9,006 nt of DNA from Actinomycetota bacterium (GTDB lineage Bacteria; Actinomycetota; Humimicrobiia; Humimicrobiales; Humimicrobiaceae). The stretch lies in NCBI GenBank assembly GCA_018897225.1, contig JAHILC010000066.1:1-9006 (forward strand), read 5' to 3'. This document shows, piece by piece, positions 7,423 to 9,006 of this stretch. Made by a program: the position numbers and the translations under genes. Position 1 is the first letter of the stretch. The number at the start of each line of letters is the position of its first letter. The notes under the pieces were generated by a model, which saw only the letters and a program-made list of their open reading frames with translations, ran no database searches and had not been told where the DNA came from.

Positions 7423-7983
7423 TTATTTACTCACTCTTGTTATATATTCTCCTGTGCGGGTGTCTATCTTGATTACATCACCTTCGTTAATGAAAATTGG
7501 AACCTGTATCTTTGCGCCTGTTTCTATAACTGCTGGCTTAAAGCTCTGGTTTACTGTGTCTCCTTTAGCGCCTGGCTCTGTTTCAATGATTTTTGATTCT
7601 ATTGCGATTGGAAGCTCTATTGAAATAGGATTTCCTTTATAAAATTTTATTGTCACTTCCATATTCTCAAGCAGGAATTTTTCATTTTCTCCGATATACT
7701 CCTCACTTATAGGAATCTGCTCAAATGTCCCGGTGTCCATGAAGTTAAAGTGATCGTCTTTGTATAAAAACTGCATTTTCTTTGTCTCAAGGATTGCCTG
7801 CTCAACTTTTTCACCGGCTCTGAATGTTTTTTCAATATTTGCGCCAGTGTAGTGATTCTTAAGCTTGGTCCTTACAAATGCCCCGCCTTTACCAGGCTTA
7901 ACATGCTGGAAATATAAAACTTCATAGAGAGCGTCTTCGTAATTTAAAGTCATTCCATTTTTTAAATCATTAGTCGTTATCAT
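7423..7983 (-). CDS. efp: Translation elongation factor P
   Basis: EF-P binds between the P and E sites of the ribosome and rescues ribosomes stalled at consecutive prolines. The protein is 186 residues, the normal family length. It has the N-terminal KOW-like domain (about 1-63) followed by two OB-fold domains. The tip loop reads HVKPGKGGAF, with Lys32 at the position modified by beta-lysine or aminopentanol in other bacteria; no modification gene is present in this window, so the state of Lys32 is unknown. The family signature lies at about 136-169, with PGAKGDT, KPA and VETGA-like (here IETGA) elements, and GEYITR closes domain III. The ATG start has a GGAAG site 9 nt upstream. The stop codon directly abuts the nusB ATG with no spacer, so the two are probably translationally coupled. 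Confidence 0.98.
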   Translation of the reverse strand: MITTNDLKNGMTLNYEDALYEVLYFQHVKPGKGGAFVRTKLKNHYTGANIEKTFRAGEKVEQAILETKKMQFLYKDDHFNFMDTGTFEQIPISEEYIGENEKFLLENMEVTIKFYKGNPISIELPIAIESKIIETEPGAKGDTVNQSFKPAVIETGAKIQVPIFINEGDVIKIDTRTGEYITRVSK

Positions 7984-7992
7984 TAGAAATAT

Positions 7993-7997
7993 CTTCC
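7993..7997 (-). promoter_or_regulatory. Ribosome binding site of efp
   Basis: GGAAG lies 9 nt upstream of the efp ATG (7983-7981), inside the 15-nt gap after the peptidase stop codon. It supports the chosen efp start. Confidence 0.6.
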
Positions 7998-7998
7998 A

Positions 7999-9006
7999 CT
8001 ACTTGATGACTGTATATAGTTTGCTGGATTTATATAAATTCTGGCAGCGATTTTTCTTGATTACCACCATGTCTTCAATCCTGACACCGCCAAAATTCTC
8101 TATATAAATTCCAGGTTCAATTGTTATAACCATGTTTTCCTGCAATATTATTTCATCTATGTAAGATACTCTGGGATTTTCATGTATTTCAAGCCCAACT
8201 CCATGACCTAATCCATGTCCAAAATTATCCCCATAACCTTTACTTTCAATGTACTTCCTTGCAATTCCATCAATTTCTTGGGTGCTTGCACCTGCCTTGC
8301 AAGATTTCAAAGCTTTGGATTGAGCCTGTAAAACTATATCATAAATCTGGCGTATTTTGTTGCTGTTTTTAAAATTTCCAATAAAGACCGTTCGAGTTAT
8401 ATCAGAGCAATAATGATTGTAGGTGCAGCCAAAATCCAAAAGCAAAATACCATTTTTAATATTTTTATTTTCTGCTTCGTAATGCGGAAGCGATGACGCA
8501 CTATTATTTGCAATAACGTAATTGAAGGATTTACCGCTTGAGCCATGCTTCATACTTTTTCTTTCCATTTCAAAAGCAAGTCCTATCTCAGAAAAAGATT
8601 TTATTTTTAAAGAGTTTGTGGCTGTAACACCATTAAACACTTTATCAGATATGCTGCATGCCTTTTGGATGTTTGCAAGTTCTATTTCATCTTTTACGAT
8701 CCTTAAATTTTCTACAATACCTGGCTCGCTTCTCAGATTTTTTCCTGCTTTGGCTAACATAACCTTAAGAGTCGAAAAATCTGCGAAGCTTATATTATCA
8801 CCTTCGACAGCAATATTTTTTATCTTATAACCTTCGAGAATTTCTGAAAGTTTTTTATATTTTTCTTGGTAATATTTAATGATTTTTACATTTTTTGGCA
8901 GTACGGATTTTTTAGCTGCTTCAAAATAATTGTAATGTGCCAAAAGATAGATTTCACCACCTGCAAAAGCAAGGATACTCCCGGAATCTTTACTGTAAAA
9001 ACCTGT
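7999..9006 (-). CDS. M24 family metallopeptidase (Xaa-Pro aminopeptidase/dipeptidase type), 5' end cut by window edge
   Basis: Cytosolic two-metal peptidase of the pita-bread (M24) fold that would release N-terminal residues or dipeptides next to proline. The reading frame is open to the right edge, giving 335 visible residues. A TTG at 8943 is not the start: the 21 codons upstream of it read TGFYSKDSG...GGEIYLL, which matches the end of the creatinase-type N-terminal domain, so the true start lies outside the window. The catalytic domain keeps all five expected metal ligands (numbered from the first visible codon): D191 in LLLDFG, D202 in CSDITRT, H268 in GHGLGHGVG, E297 in TIEPGIY and E311 in VRIEDM. 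The substrate-binding His is in SSLPHY, near residue 175. The stop is 15 nt before efp, a pairing common in Gram-positive and actinobacterial genomes. PepQ and PepP subtypes cannot be separated from the sequence alone, so no symbol is given. Confidence 0.93.
   Translation of the reverse strand, partial: TGFYSKDSGSILAFAGGEIYLLAHYNYFEAAKKSVLPKNVKIIKYYQEKYKKLSEILEGYKIKNIAVEGDNISFADFSTLKVMLAKAGKNLRSEPGIVENLRIVKDEIELANIQKACSISDKVFNGVTATNSLKIKSFSEIGLAFEMERKSMKHGSSGKSFNYVIANNSASSLPHYEAENKNIKNGILLLDFGCTYNHYCSDITRTVFIGNFKNSNKIRQIYDIVLQAQSKALKSCKAGASTQEIDGIARKYIESKGYGDNFGHGLGHGVGLEIHENPRVSYIDEIILQENMVITIEPGIYIENFGGVRIEDMVVIKKNRCQNLYKSSKLYTVIK

Noticed and set aside
7241..7642. Plus-strand open frame of 133 codons spanning the nusB/efp junction
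   Set aside because: It is antisense to two well-supported genes, is low in complexity (Ser, Ile, Phe, Leu) and has no recognisable domain.
7999..8943. Complete peptidase starting at TTG 8943
   Set aside because: The frame continues to the right edge and the extra 21 codons match the creatinase-type N-terminal domain. The gene is partial in this window.

Overview
The window is a gap-free run of ten genes, all on the minus strand, so transcription runs from the right edge to the left. The sequence is AT-rich, roughly one third G+C by eye. Every gene is a conserved bacterial housekeeping or maintenance gene. I see no mobile element, CRISPR array, RNA gene, toxin-antitoxin pair or defence cassette. 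The longest non-coding stretch is 47 bp.

In the direction of transcription the genes are: an M24 metallopeptidase of the Xaa-Pro type (7999 to the right edge, 5' end outside the window); efp (7423-7983); nusB (7006-7422); a farnesyl-diphosphate-synthase-type prenyltransferase, ispA (6109-6990); tlyA (5256-6104, TTG start); nadK (4396-5259); recN (2574-4367); pyrG (971-2584, TTG start); a DUF1461/TIGR01906 integral membrane protein of the Lit type (270-959, apparent ATT start); and the first 74 codons of a PepT-like M20 peptidase (1-222, continuing off the left edge). Spacings are 15, 0, 15, 4, -4, 28, -11, 11 and 47 nt, which fits one operon or a few overlapping transcripts.

Organism: the order tlyA-nadK-recN followed by pyrG resembles the arrangement I know from Actinomycetota, where two further genes normally lie between recN and pyrG. 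The order M24 peptidase-efp-nusB followed by ispA, tlyA, nadK and recN also resembles the Clostridia/Bacillota cluster, but without xseA/xseB, dxs and argR. Low G+C with this hybrid order suggests a deep-branching, uncultured Actinomycetota or Bacillota-like lineage with a streamlined cluster. This is inference from gene order, not a phylogeny.

The genes do not form one pathway. They cover protein turnover (two peptidases), translation (EF-P, the rRNA methyltransferase TlyA), transcription antitermination and rRNA synthesis (NusB), isoprenoid, NADP and CTP synthesis, DNA repair (RecN), and probably lipoprotein remodelling (the Lit-type protein).

The most notable point is the Lit-type gene. 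Its 5' half (651-959) is easily missed because it has no ATG, GTG or TTG start, yet it carries one of the two conserved histidines and the first membrane helix. I found no convincing novel system here.
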